From contig JAYVOI010000195.1 in assembly GCA_043758005.1 (NCBI GenBank), positions 1 through 22,454 on the forward strand: a stretch of DNA of 22,454 bases, written 5' to 3'. A program made the translations under genes and the position numbers. The DNA comes from JAENVT01 sp043758005 (GTDB lineage: Bacteria > Actinomycetota > Acidimicrobiia > Acidimicrobiales > Ilumatobacteraceae). Under the pieces are notes generated by a model, which worked only from the letters and a program-made list of their open reading frames with translations, made no database searches and was not told the origin of the DNA. Below are positions 13,389-20,695 of the stretch, in pieces (within the stretch, counting starts at the first letter, position 1; each line of letters starts with the position of its first letter).

Positions 13389-14824
13389 GGCTGGACCCCC
13401 GAGGATGCGATCGGCGTGATGGATGTGGCCGAAGCGCCGGGCGGCAAGGGAGGAGTGGGTCTCGGGATGGTGAACCCGCCCGGCGTGACCACCACGCCGT
13501 CGATGCGGATGATGGCGCCATTGTCGAGTTGCACCGACCCGTCGGCGCGTTGCTCGACGATCGGGATCTGGTACGAACCGTCGGCCTCGATGCGACTTCC
13601 GTCGCCGAAGTCGATCGAGCCATCGAGGAACAGCACGGTCCCGTCGCCGAAGAACTGCTTGGCGATCACGTCGGGCAGGAAGGTCGGCGCGGTGATCGGT
13701 GGGATGGCGTCGAAGAACGAGCCTCGGCGAACCTCGAGATGACCGACACCAACTCGCAGCTTGAGCTTGATCAGTTGTTTGCCGTCGGTGTTGTCGTCGA
13801 GGCTGAGCGTGCGCCGGTAGCCGTTGCTCGTCGAGCCGAGTGCCTCGATCGAACCGACGCCGACTCGGGCGTCGATCTGCACGTGCGCGTCGTCGGGCAC
13901 GAGAACGGTCAGATCGCCCATTCCCACCTCGATCGCCGTCGACGCTGCATCGGGGTAGTTGGTGAGGTCGAGCTCGAAGCTGCCGATGCCGGTGCGATAC
14001 CGGGCGGCCACGGTGCTTCCGGCATTGACGAACTCCGTGCGGTCTCCGGAGCGGTGGTCCAGACCGACGCCGGCGAAACTCAGTGCAGATGCAGTGACGG
14101 CAGCGACAGTCGTCGCCATCGCCGGCACGATCAGCCAACGAGCGCGGCCGGTGAACGTACCGACCACCATGCCAAGACCCAGTACGACCGTGGCCCAGCC
14201 GAAGGCCCATGTCCCGCGGTTGCCTTCGCTCCCGTTCAGCAGCCAGACCAGGGCACCGATCACGGTCGCCGCGCCGATCGTCAACAGCCCGAGTGGCGAC
14301 CGCTGGTGGCGTGGTCGCCGGCGGCGCTCGGCCGTCAAGGCATCCCAGCGCTCGCCCGTGGAACCACCGGTGGCACCTGTGCGCACATCTGCCGGGAGCG
14401 GCGACAGCGGTTCGACCGGGGTCCGTCCGCGCCACAGCGCGATCGCCGCGCCCAGCAGGCCGATCGCCACGACCCACCCCGCACCCGGCAACCGGGCGTC
14501 ACCGTTGAACAACCACCGCAACGAAACCAATACAGCGATGCCGCCGCCGATCCTGCGGGCAGTGGACGGCGGCGGCGACGTCGGCGAGTCGGCCAGCAAC
14601 GCCAGCCCGGCGACGTACATCAAGATCCCAACCCCGCTGAACAGGCCGAGCATCACGAAGGCGATGCGCACGAACAGCGGCTCGATCGCCAGGGCGCGAC
14701 CCAACCCGCCGGCGACGCCGAGCACGATCCGGTCGTCGGATCGCGCCCAGCGTCGGTCGGGGGTGGGTGGGGTCGCCGGAGTCGGCGGTGGGAGCGCGGC
14801 TGGCTCCGTCTCGAGGTTGGTCAT
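13385..14824 (-). CDS. PspC-domain / LiaF-like membrane protein
   Basis: This 479-residue protein starts with a PspC domain: RRWARSDDRIVLGVAGGLGRALAIEPLFVRIAFVMLGLFSGVGILMYVAGLALL. Further membrane segments follow (GWVVAIGLLGAAIAL, LLTIGAATVIGALVWLL, TVVLGLGMVVGTF, WLIVPAMATTVAAV). The C-terminal half is a repetitive beta region typical of LiaF/DUF2154 'toastrack' domains: TGIGSFELDLTN, VGMGDLTVLVPDDAHVQIDARVGVGSIEALG, VGVGHLEVRRG. Such proteins sense or dampen envelope stress together with a neighbouring kinase-regulator pair. The start is ATG 14824, with TACCGT seven bases upstream. It is divergent from the PspC-kinase gene, which completes the known arrangement. Confidence 0.88.
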   Translation of the reverse strand: MTNLETEPAALPPPTPATPPTPDRRWARSDDRIVLGVAGGLGRALAIEPLFVRIAFVMLGLFSGVGILMYVAGLALLADSPTSPPPSTARRIGGGIAVLVSLRWLFNGDARLPGAGWVVAIGLLGAAIALWRGRTPVEPLSPLPADVRTGATGGSTGERWDALTAERRRRPRHQRSPLGLLTIGAATVIGALVWLLNGSEGNRGTWAFGWATVVLGLGMVVGTFTGRARWLIVPAMATTVAAVTASALSFAGVGLDHRSGDRTEFVNAGSTVAARYRTGIGSFELDLTNYPDAASTAIEVGMGDLTVLVPDDAHVQIDARVGVGSIEALGSTSNGYRRTLSLDDNTDGKQLIKLKLRVGVGHLEVRRGSFFDAIPPITAPTFLPDVIAKQFFGDGTVLFLDGSIDFGDGSRIEADGSYQIPIVEQRADGSVQLDNGAIIRIDGVVVTPGGFTIPRPTPPLPPGASATSITPIASSGVQP

Positions 14825-14831
14825 GGGTTGC

Positions 14832-14837
14832 ACGGTA
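14832..14837 (-). promoter_or_regulatory. Candidate -10 (TACCGT) of the PspC/LiaF gene
   Basis: On the minus strand TACCGT matches TANNNT and ends seven bases before ATG 14824. No ribosome-binding site is visible, consistent with a leaderless or nearly leaderless transcript. No good -35 was seen. Confidence 0.3.
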
Positions 14838-14863
14838 CGGACGCGCGGCGGTTCACGCCATCG

Positions 14864-14909
14864 GGGATCACCCTGGTTGATCCCTGAGTTCGGTGGCGGG
14901 GGATCAGGG
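14864..14909. promoter_or_regulatory. Dyad operator candidate between divergent PspC genes
   Basis: GGGATCA (14864-14870), seven bases, TGATCCC (14878-14884) is a perfect dyad. A third half-site GGGATCA recurs at 14900-14906, 36 bases from the first. The sites sit in the 130-base gap between the two divergent PspC genes. Binding by the neighbouring NarL-type regulator, with autoregulation, is the simplest inference. Confidence 0.5.
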
Positions 14910-14954
14910 TTGCCACCTGATGTGCCGGCGCCCATTCGATGCCACGATATGCAC

Positions 14955-16189
14955 ATGGACACCACGCCCGCACCGCTGCGCGGGGACCGTCGGATCGAGT
15001 TCGCCCGTTCGTCGACCGACCGCATGCTGTTCGGCGTGTGCGGTGGGATCGCCCGCCGGTACGGCATCGACAGCTATGTGGTGCGCGTTGCCCTGCTGGT
15101 GCTGACGTTGACCGGCGGCGTCGGCGTGGTGCTGTACATGGTGGCCTTCGCGCTGAGTACTGCGCCTGACCGGCTGCCACTTCCACCCGAACCCGATCAC
15201 GCGCTCGTGTCGGCGCGATCGATCGCCGTTGCCGCGGCCAGCGGTGGCCTGCTGATGACGGCGCGCAACATCGGCCTGTGGCCGGGGGACACCATCATGG
15301 TGCCCGCTGTCGTCGTCTCGGCGGGCTCGGCGCTGCTGTGGTACCACGGCCGCGAGTCGCACCCCGAGGGCGACCCGCTGGAGCGTGTGCTGCAGGGCCG
15401 GGCCACCCCGTTACGTGCGCTGGGCGGCGTGGCTCTTGCGCTCGCCGGGGTCGTTGCACTGGTTGCCCGCGGCGTGCGCGTGCAGCAGTTGCCGGCAGCG
15501 CTGGCCGCTCTGGCGATGGCGATGGCCGGTGCAGCGGTGCTGGTCGGTCCGTATGTCGGGCGGTTGACGACCCAGTTGCGCGACGAGGAGCGGGCCCGCA
15601 TTCGTGATCAGGAGCGCAACGACATGGCGGCACATCTGCACGATTCGGTGTTGCAGACGCTGGCGCTGATGCAGCGAGCCGCGGCCGACCCACGGCGGAT
15701 GGTCATGCTGGCCCGTCGTCAGGAACGAGAGCTGCGCAGCTGGTTGTACGACGTGAAGGCCAGCGCCGTCGTCGGCTCGCTCAGCGCCGACCGACACGGT
15801 GTTGGCGTTGGACGCGGCGACCGGCGGCTGAGGGCATCGCGGCCGAGGTCGAGCTCGATCACGAGATGCCGGTCGACCTCGTCGTGGTCGGCGATGTCGA
15901 GGTCACGCCCGCCGTCGACGCGTTACTGTTGGCCGTGCGCGAGGCGACCGTCAACGCCGCCAAGCACGCCGAGGCCGATCTGGTCAGCGTCTACATCGAG
16001 GTGGAGCCGACCGCGATCACCGCGTTCGTGCGGGACAAGGGCGTGGGGTTCGCGTCGGCGGAGATCGGCAACGACCGCCGCGGCATCGCCATGTCGATTC
16101 GTGATCGCATCGAGCGCGTCGGCGGCAAGGCGGTCTTGGACTCGTCGCCGGGTGCGGGCGCCGAGTGGGAACTGATGGTGCCGCGATGA
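14955..16189 (+). pseudogene. PspC-histidine kinase gene with two apparent frameshifts
   Basis: The first frame encodes a PspC domain (TDRMLFGVCGGIARRYGIDSYVVRVALLVLTLTGGVGVVLYMVAFAL), more membrane helices, and a HisKA_3 segment with the phosphate-accepting histidine in NDMAAHLHDSVLQTLAL, as far as SWLYDVKASAVVGSLSAD. A sensible DTVLALDAATGG then continues one frame over (15793-15828). EGIAAEVELDHEMPVDLVVVG and the ATPase domain (REATVNAAKHAEADL, VRDKGVGF, GIAMSIRDRIERVGG) follow in the third frame to TGA 16189. An extra base near 15791-15792 and another near 15823-15828 explain this. As given, the first frame runs to 16175 without an ATPase domain. The gene is broken, or the sequence has errors. 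ATG 14949 is an alternative start. Confidence 0.8.
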
Positions 16190-16827
16190 CGGCCCGGGTT
16201 CGTGTGTTCGTCGTCGATGACCACGCGCTGTTTCGTTCCGGCGTGAAGGCGGAGATCGGCGACGTCGTCGAGATCGTCGGCGAGGTCGGTTCGGTCGACG
16301 AGGCCATCATCGCCATCCGTGCGACCAAGCCCGATGTCGTGCTGCTCGACGTGCACCTGCCCAACGGTGGCGGCCGGGCGATCCTGGAAGGTCTCGCCGG
16401 TGACCTGCCCGACACGAAGTGCCTGGCGCTGTCGGTGTCGGATGCCGCCGACGACGTGATCGGGGTGATCCGCGCCGGCGCCCGTGGCTACGTGACCAAG
16501 ACGATCACGCGCGAGGAATTGCTCGACGCCATCCGACGCGTTCACGCCGGCGACGCGGTGTTCTCCGCACGTCTTGCCGGCTTCGTGCTCGATGCATTCG
16601 CTGGGTCCGCGCCCGTCACGTCGGACCCTGACATGGATCGGCTGACGCAACGCGAGCAGGAGGTGCTTCGGCTCATTGCACGCGGCTACACGTACAAGGA
16701 GGTCGCGGCACGTCTTCACGTCTCGGTCAAGACCGTCGAGACCCACGTCTCGTCGGTGCTTCGCAAGTTGCAACTCTCCAACCGTCACGAACTCACCGCC
16801 TGGGCCACCGACCGCCGCCTGCTGTAG
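16186..16827 (+). CDS. NarL/FixJ-type response regulator
   Basis: This 213-residue protein has a receiver domain (VFVVDDHALFRSGV; phospho-acceptor Asp55 in VVLLDVHLP; TKTITREEL with the conserved lysine). Its C-terminal LuxR-type helix-turn-helix reads LTQREQEVLRLIARGYTYKEVAARLHVSVKTVETHVSSVLRKL. Its ATG overlaps the TGA of the kinase ATPase frame (ATGA), showing that kinase and regulator were translated as a pair. It is the expected partner of the PspC kinase and may bind the dyad at 14864-14884. The regulator itself looks intact. Confidence 0.95.
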   Translation: MTARVRVFVVDDHALFRSGVKAEIGDVVEIVGEVGSVDEAIIAIRATKPDVVLLDVHLPNGGGRAILEGLAGDLPDTKCLALSVSDAADDVIGVIRAGARGYVTKTITREELLDAIRRVHAGDAVFSARLAGFVLDAFAGSAPVTSDPDMDRLTQREQEVLRLIARGYTYKEVAARLHVSVKTVETHVSSVLRKLQLSNRHELTAWATDRRLL

Positions 16828-16840
16828 ATCAGCACAGGGC

Positions 16841-16883
16841 GTGGAGTGTTTCGAGGCACCCAGGTGGGCCTGAGGCACTCCAC
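16841..16883. terminator. Hairpin between convergent genes, bidirectional terminator
   Basis: GTGGAGTG (16841-16848) pairs perfectly with CACTCCAC (16876-16883). An inner stem can form between CCCA and TGGG. It lies 14 bases after the regulator stop and 50 bases from the end of the convergent coiled-coil gene, the place expected for a shared terminator. No T-run is seen. Confidence 0.5.
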
Positions 16884-16932
16884 AGGGGTGCTTCGGTCAC
16901 CGGCGGCGCTGATCGAGGATGCGTTCCGCGAC

Positions 16933-17364
16933 TCAGTCGGTGTCGGTGTCGCCGTCGGAGTGGGCGTCGGAGTCGTCGGCAGACTTGGACGACTCGACTG
17001 GTTCGGTCGGCTCGGCCGGCCGCGCTGCCCACGCCGGGCGCTTGCCGGTTTCCAGCTCCAGAAGCTCCGCCTTCGCCTCACGCCACGCCAGGTCCGCAGC
17101 GGCCGCCCCCTTGCCGGTTCGCGTCGCTTCTTTGACCAACTCGACCGCGCGTTGATGCGCCGCTTGGGCGCGCTTGAGCCGGTCGGCCTGCTCGGCCGCC
17201 TCGATCTTGCGACGTTCCGCATCCTCCTTGCGGTCGATCACGGCCTGCTTGGCGCGCCGATCAGCCTCCGCAGAGTCGCGCAGGCTCTGGGCGAAACGCT
17301 CGGCGTCGGAGAGCGGGCGTGGCGGTGGAGCCTTTGGACGTCGACGACTTGGCATCGACGCCAT
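16933..17364 (-). CDS. Coiled-coil hypothetical protein
   Basis: I do not recognise a named family in this 143-residue protein. It has a basic proline-rich N-terminus (SRRRPKAPPPRPLS). Next is a long charged helix rich in Ala, Glu, Arg and Lys (AERFAQSLRDSAEADRRAKQAVIDRKEDAERRKIEAAEQADRLKRAQ and on to about residue 105), likely coiled coil. It ends in a disordered acidic tail (DDSDAHSDGDTDTD). No membrane segment or catalytic motif is seen. The start is ATG 17364; ATG 17355 is possible. It precedes the broken microprotein and csbD genes but is divergent from csbD. Confidence 0.65.
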   Translation of the reverse strand: MASMPSRRRPKAPPPRPLSDAERFAQSLRDSAEADRRAKQAVIDRKEDAERRKIEAAEQADRLKRAQAAHQRAVELVKEATRTGKGAAAADLAWREAKAELLELETGKRPAWAARPAEPTEPVESSKSADDSDAHSDGDTDTD

Positions 17365-17413
17365 TGTGGTCGGTGATCACGGTGATCTCAACATCGCGCC
17401 CTTGGCGCACGGC

Positions 17414-17517
17414 TCAGCGCAGGATGAGCACGATGATGACGATGAGGAGAATGAGGCCTCCGCTGATGTAGATACCGGGAGGCCTCCGCTGATGTAGATA
17501 CCGGATGCGAGCAACAT
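17414..17517 (-). pseudogene. Membrane microprotein gene split by a 26-bp tandem duplication
   Basis: From ATG 17517 the frame reads MLLASGIYISGGL and then goes out of frame into the second repeat copy (PVSTSAEAS). If one of the two identical 26-base copies is removed, the frame joins ILLIVIIVLILR and stops at TGA 17416-17414. This gives a 25-residue protein with one membrane helix. The hydrophobic end is open only in the frame reached this way. A duplication of a length not divisible by three has therefore disrupted the gene, possibly reversibly. No ribosome-binding site is clear. Confidence 0.6.
17453..17504 (+). repeat. Exact tandem duplication of a 26-base unit
   Basis: Unit 17453-17478 and unit 17479-17504 are identical at all 26 positions. 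Each begins GAGGCCTCCGCTGATG and ends GATACCGG. The identity implies a recent event or ongoing slippage. It lies inside the small minus-strand membrane-protein gene and shifts its frame. Confidence 0.95.
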
Positions 17518-17566
17518 GATCCGGGTGATACCCGATGCGAGTTGTCGGCAAACGTCGCCGTGTGGG

Positions 17567-17592
17567 GTTTGGCGAGCGGCACCCGCGGGTAC
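17567..17592 (+). promoter_or_regulatory. SigB/SigF-type stress promoter of csbD
   Basis: GTTT (17567-17570), a 16-base spacer and GGGTAC (17587-17592) match the actinobacterial general-stress promoter pattern, GTTT/GNNT, N14-16, GGGTA(C/T). It lies 38 bases before the csbD start and points towards it. csbD is a member of the sigma-B stress regulon in Bacillus, which fits. Confidence 0.65.
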
Positions 17593-17630
17593 TCCGTCGA
17601 CCCAATCGATCACAACGACGGAGGAACATC

Positions 17631-17822
17631 ATGGACAACAACCTGGATCAAGCCAAGGGCAGGGTCAAGCAGGCCGTCGGCGACCTCACCGACAACAAGG
17701 ACCTGAAGAAGCAAGGCAAAGCCGACGAGAACGCCGGCAAGGTCAAGGAGTTCTTGGAAGACACCAAGGACAAGGCAGAGGATCTCGTCGACAAGGTCAA
17801 GGATCGGGCGACGAAGAACTGA
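17631..17822 (+). CDS. CsbD-family stress protein
   Basis: This 63-residue protein is a typical CsbD-like product: MDNNLDQAKGRVKQAVGDLTDNKDLKKQGKADENAGKVKE, then a Lys/Asp/Glu-rich helical end. The family is a small, highly charged, soluble bacterial stress protein of unknown mechanism, often controlled by general-stress sigma factors. ATG 17631 follows a strong GGAGGA (17620-17625). A SigB/SigF-type promoter lies upstream and a 12-bp hairpin downstream, so the gene is probably monocistronic. Confidence 0.95.
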   Translation: MDNNLDQAKGRVKQAVGDLTDNKDLKKQGKADENAGKVKEFLEDTKDKAEDLVDKVKDRATKN

Positions 17823-17834
17823 TCGCCAGCGGTG

Positions 17835-17875
17835 TGACCCTCGGCCGTGTCACTTCACGGCTTGGCCGAGGGTCA
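17835..17875 (+). terminator. 12-bp perfect hairpin terminator after csbD
   Basis: TGACCCTCGGCC (17835-17846) is an exact inverted repeat of GGCCGAGGGTCA (17864-17875), with a 17-base loop. It starts 12 bases after the csbD stop. There is no T-tract, as often in actinobacteria. Confidence 0.7.
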
Positions 17876-17923
17876 GCCAGGCGGCCCGACGCTCGTAGCG
17901 GCCTCCGATCGGGCAGGCTGTGC

Positions 17924-18607
17924 ATGGTGATGAGGTCGCAACCGAACGTGTTGATCGTCGAAGACGAGTCAGGGGTGCGACAGGCGTTGGAGCGCGGGCT
18001 CGCCCAGGGCGGCTTCGACACCACGGCTGTGTGTGCGGCACGGGAGGCGCTGCGGGTCGACAACCACGACATCGCTTTGGTGGACCTCGGCCTCCCCGAC
18101 GGCGACGGTGTGGAGCTGTGCAGAGCACTGCGCGCCAGATACCCCGACCGACCGATCATCGTGGTCACCGGCCGCCGGGACGAAGTCGACGTCGTCGACG
18201 CGCTCGACGCAGGCGCCGACGATTACGTGACCAAGCCGTTCTCGCTCGCGGTGTTGACGCTCCGCATTCGCCGACACCTCGATCGGTCATCGGCCGTCGT
18301 CGACATCGGCGAATTGCAGATCGATCGTCGAGCCCGTCAGGCGACCGTGGCGGGCAACCGGTTGGAGTTGACCGCACGCGAGTTCGACTTGTTGACCGCG
18401 CTGGCAACGCGTGCCGGCGAATCCGTGAGCAAGGACGATCTGATGGCCGAGGTGTGGGACACGTTCTGGTCGAAGTCGACACACACCCTTGCCGTGCACA
18501 TCAGCTCATTGCGCGGGAAGTTGTCGGGTGCGCATCCCGACGGCCCGACGATCTACACCGTGGCCGGCGTCGGCTATCGACTCGATGCGGACGCCTCGAA
18601 CCGGTAA
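17924..18607 (+). CDS. OmpR-type response regulator without adjacent kinase
   Basis: This 227-residue protein has a receiver domain (NVLIVEDESGVRQAL; phospho-acceptor Asp54 in IALVDLGLPD; TKPFSLAVL). Its winged-helix DNA-binding domain includes LELTAREFDLLTALATRAGESVSKDDLMAEVWDTFWSKSTHTLAVHISSLRGKL and ends AGVGYRLDADASNR. ATG 17924 is taken as start; ATG 17930 is six bases on and equally possible. No kinase lies next to it on the same strand; the kinase at 19295 may serve one or both regulators. The 3' end overlaps the next regulator by 34 bases. Confidence 0.93.
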   Translation: MVMRSQPNVLIVEDESGVRQALERGLAQGGFDTTAVCAAREALRVDNHDIALVDLGLPDGDGVELCRALRARYPDRPIIVVTGRRDEVDVVDALDAGADDYVTKPFSLAVLTLRIRRHLDRSSAVVDIGELQIDRRARQATVAGNRLELTAREFDLLTALATRAGESVSKDDLMAEVWDTFWSKSTHTLAVHISSLRGKLSGAHPDGPTIYTVAGVGYRLDADASNR

Positions 18608-19254
18608 CCGATGCCACGCACGGTGGTGATGTACCGCGGCGCGGTTGCGTCGTCACCCAACTTGCGACGCAGCCAAGCCATGTGCACGTCGAGGGTCTTG
18701 GTGCGGCCGACGAAGTCGGTGCCCCACACCCTGTCCATCAGCTGCTCGCGCCGGACCACAGTGCCGGCGGCCCTCACCAGTTCGGCGAGCAGGTCGAACT
18801 CCTTGGTCGACAGGCCGAGCTCGCGATCGCCCTGCCACGCTCGGCGAGCGGCAACATCGACGGCGATGTCCTCGGACTCCAGGCGGGTCGCCGTGACGGC
18901 TCGGAGCCGGGCCCGGATGCGGGCCAGCAGTTCGCTCAGCCCGAACGGCTTGGTCATGTAGTCGTCGGCGCCGGCTTCGAACCCCTCGACGATGTCGAGC
19001 TCCTCGCGCCGCGCGGTCAGCACGATGATCGGCAGGTGCTCGTGGGAGCTGCGCAGATGGCGGCAGACCTCGAGGCCGTCGATGTCGGGCAGGCCGAGAT
19101 CGAGCACGACGAGCTCAGGTTCGGTATCGAACACGGCGACCTCCGCATCGCCACCGGTGGTCACCCAACGCGTCGCGTGCCCGGCGCGTTCGAGGGCCCG
19201 CAGCAACGGTCGAGCTATCGCTGCGTCATCTTCGACCAATAGCAGCTCTGCCAT
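18574..19254 (-). CDS. OmpR-type response regulator, divergent from a kinase
   Basis: This 226-residue protein has a receiver domain (MAELLLVEDDAAIARPLLRAL; Asp52 in LVVLDLGLPDIDG; MTKPFGLSELLARIRARL). Its OmpR-type wing domain has LGLSTKEFDLLAELVRAAGTVVRREQLMDRVWGTDFVGRTKTLDVHMAWLRRKLG and RGIGYRFEASASSR. ATG 19254 follows GGGAAGGG. The histidine kinase starts 40 bases away on the opposite strand, so the two probably form a pair sharing a divergent promoter. A TAGATT -10 candidate lies at 19284-19289 (minus). Confidence 0.94.
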   Translation of the reverse strand: MAELLLVEDDAAIARPLLRALERAGHATRWVTTGGDAEVAVFDTEPELVVLDLGLPDIDGLEVCRHLRSSHEHLPIIVLTARREELDIVEGFEAGADDYMTKPFGLSELLARIRARLRAVTATRLESEDIAVDVAARRAWQGDRELGLSTKEFDLLAELVRAAGTVVRREQLMDRVWGTDFVGRTKTLDVHMAWLRRKLGDDATAPRYITTVRGIGYRFEASASSR

Positions 19255-19283
19255 CCGCTGACCCTTCCCGCGCTGGACGCGCG

Positions 19284-19289
19284 AATCTA
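19284..19289 (-). promoter_or_regulatory. Candidate -10 (TAGATT) of the divergent regulator gene
   Basis: Reading the minus strand, TAGATT matches TANNNT and lies 29 bases before ATG 19254, leaving room for the GGGAAGGG ribosome-binding site. It falls within the 40-base gap shared with the kinase gene. The -35 would overlap the kinase start. Confidence 0.35.
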
Positions 19290-19294
19290 GGCGC

Positions 19295-20695
19295 ATGGGC
19301 ACCAGGCTGCGCAGTCGAATGGTTCGGTCGGGGCTCACGCTGGTCGTGGCGATCCTGGCGATCGCCGGTATCACGAGTGGCGTGCTGTTCGCCAAAGAGG
19401 TTCGCGCCAACGCTCGGCTGCGCCTCACCGCGCAAGCCGAGACCATGATCATCTCGCTGACCGATCGCCAGATCGAGCAGGGTCCGCTGACGACTGCCGA
19501 CGTCGAGCGACTGACGCCGGCCGGGATCGAGGTCGTGCTGCGGGATTCCGGCGGGACCGTCGTTGCCCGCACCGGGCCTGTGCTCGCCGATGCGGTCATC
19601 ACCGTCGAGGTGCAGGGCCCCGATCTCTCGGCGGTCGTGTCGACCGACCGGGCGCCCGTGGATCGTCGCGTGCGCCAGGCGTGGAACATGATTGTTCTCC
19701 TCAGCCTGATCGTCGCTGCGGTCGCTGCGGTGGCAGCGCTGCTCGAGGCCCGTCACCTCAGTCGCCCGCTCGATCGCCTGGCACGGACCGCGGCCTTGCT
19801 CGGGGCCGGCGATGCCGGTGTCGTTGCGCCCCGCAGTGGCGTGTCGGAGGTCGACGCCATCGCCGAGGCGCTGGAGGGCAGTGGCAAACGCGTTGCCGAG
19901 TTGATGGCCGCCGAGCGCCAGTTCAGTGCGAATGCCAGTCATCAGCTGCGCTCGCCGCTGACTGCCATCGCGATCAGTTTGGAACTGATCGCGGACAGCT
20001 CGGATCCCGTGGCGCGGCGCGAGTCCGCCGAGGCTCTCACGCAGGTTGCCGGCCTCGACGATCGGATCAATGAACTGCTCAGCCTGGCCCGCACGGGGCG
20101 AACGGCCAAGGCGGAACGCACCGATGTCGCCGCGCTCGTCAGCCGCTACGTGCACCAGATCGCTGCACAGTTCGAACGCGCCGGGCGCAAGCTGAGCATC
20201 GTCAGCCCGCCCGTCGTGGAGGCCGATGTCACCGCGGGAGCGCTGACCCAGAGCATCGAGATCCTGCTCGACAACGCCTTGGTGCATGGCAGCGGCGACG
20301 TCGAGGTCGGCGTGGCGATCGATGACGCCGGCACCGTCGAGATCGCCATCAGCGACGAGGGTCATCTGGATGAGGCGACAGATCCCGATCATCGCAGTCA
20401 CGGCTTGGGATTGCTCTTGGCCAGGAACCTGTTGCGATCCGATGGCGGTCGGGTCATGCTGGCTTCGGCGGCACCCACGACGTTCGTCATCCAGCTACCG
20501 GCGCGTTCCTCGGCACGGCCCGCATCAGGCCCGAACTTCTTGCCGCATGAACGCCGCGTACGCACCGGCGAACAGCGCGACGACACCGCCGACGAGAGCG
20601 GCGACCTGCCACCAGGCGAGCACCAAGCTCTCGGAAAGCGACAACGTGCTTGGCAGAGCCTGCGCGCTCGTGTCTTCGATCACCAGACCCGTTGA
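19295..20695 (+). CDS. Sensor histidine kinase with HAMP domain and an unusual C-terminal tail
   Basis: This 466-residue protein has two membrane helices (LTLVVAILAIAGITSGVLFA near 14-33; MIVLLSLIVAAVAAVAALLEA near 132-152) around a short extracytoplasmic domain. A HAMP region is followed by HisKA with His216 in NASHQLRSPLTAI, and an ATPase domain with an N box (ILLDNALVHG), ISDEGH and HGLGLLLARNLL. The normal domain end is at FVIQLPARS. About 60 Arg/Asp-rich residues follow, mostly encoded antisense to the end of the permease gene. The start is ATG 19295. It is the probable partner of the divergent regulator. Confidence 0.92.
   Translation: MGTRLRSRMVRSGLTLVVAILAIAGITSGVLFAKEVRANARLRLTAQAETMIISLTDRQIEQGPLTTADVERLTPAGIEVVLRDSGGTVVARTGPVLADAVITVEVQGPDLSAVVSTDRAPVDRRVRQAWNMIVLLSLIVAAVAAVAALLEARHLSRPLDRLARTAALLGAGDAGVVAPRSGVSEVDAIAEALEGSGKRVAELMAAERQFSANASHQLRSPLTAIAISLELIADSSDPVARRESAEALTQVAGLDDRINELLSLARTGRTAKAERTDVAALVSRYVHQIAAQFERAGRKLSIVSPPVVEADVTAGALTQSIEILLDNALVHGSGDVEVGVAIDDAGTVEIAISDEGHLDEATDPDHRSHGLGLLLARNLLRSDGGRVMLASAAPTTFVIQLPARSSARPASGPNFLPHERRVRTGEQRDDTADESGDLPPGEHQALGKRQRAWQSLRARVFDHQTR

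Noticed and set aside
13529..14887. 452-codon plus-strand open frame
   Set aside because: It lies opposite the PspC/LiaF-like gene and has the Arg/Gly/Pro-rich make-up of an antisense shadow.
15780..15870. Programmed ribosomal frameshifting in the kinase
   Set aside because: Two separate shifts in about 40 bases would be needed, and no slippery sequence with a following structure was seen.
17516..17923. Long N-terminal extension of the OmpR-type regulator running back through csbD
   Set aside because: The frame is open but overlaps csbD, its promoter and its terminator. The receiver domain starts just after ATG 17924/17930.
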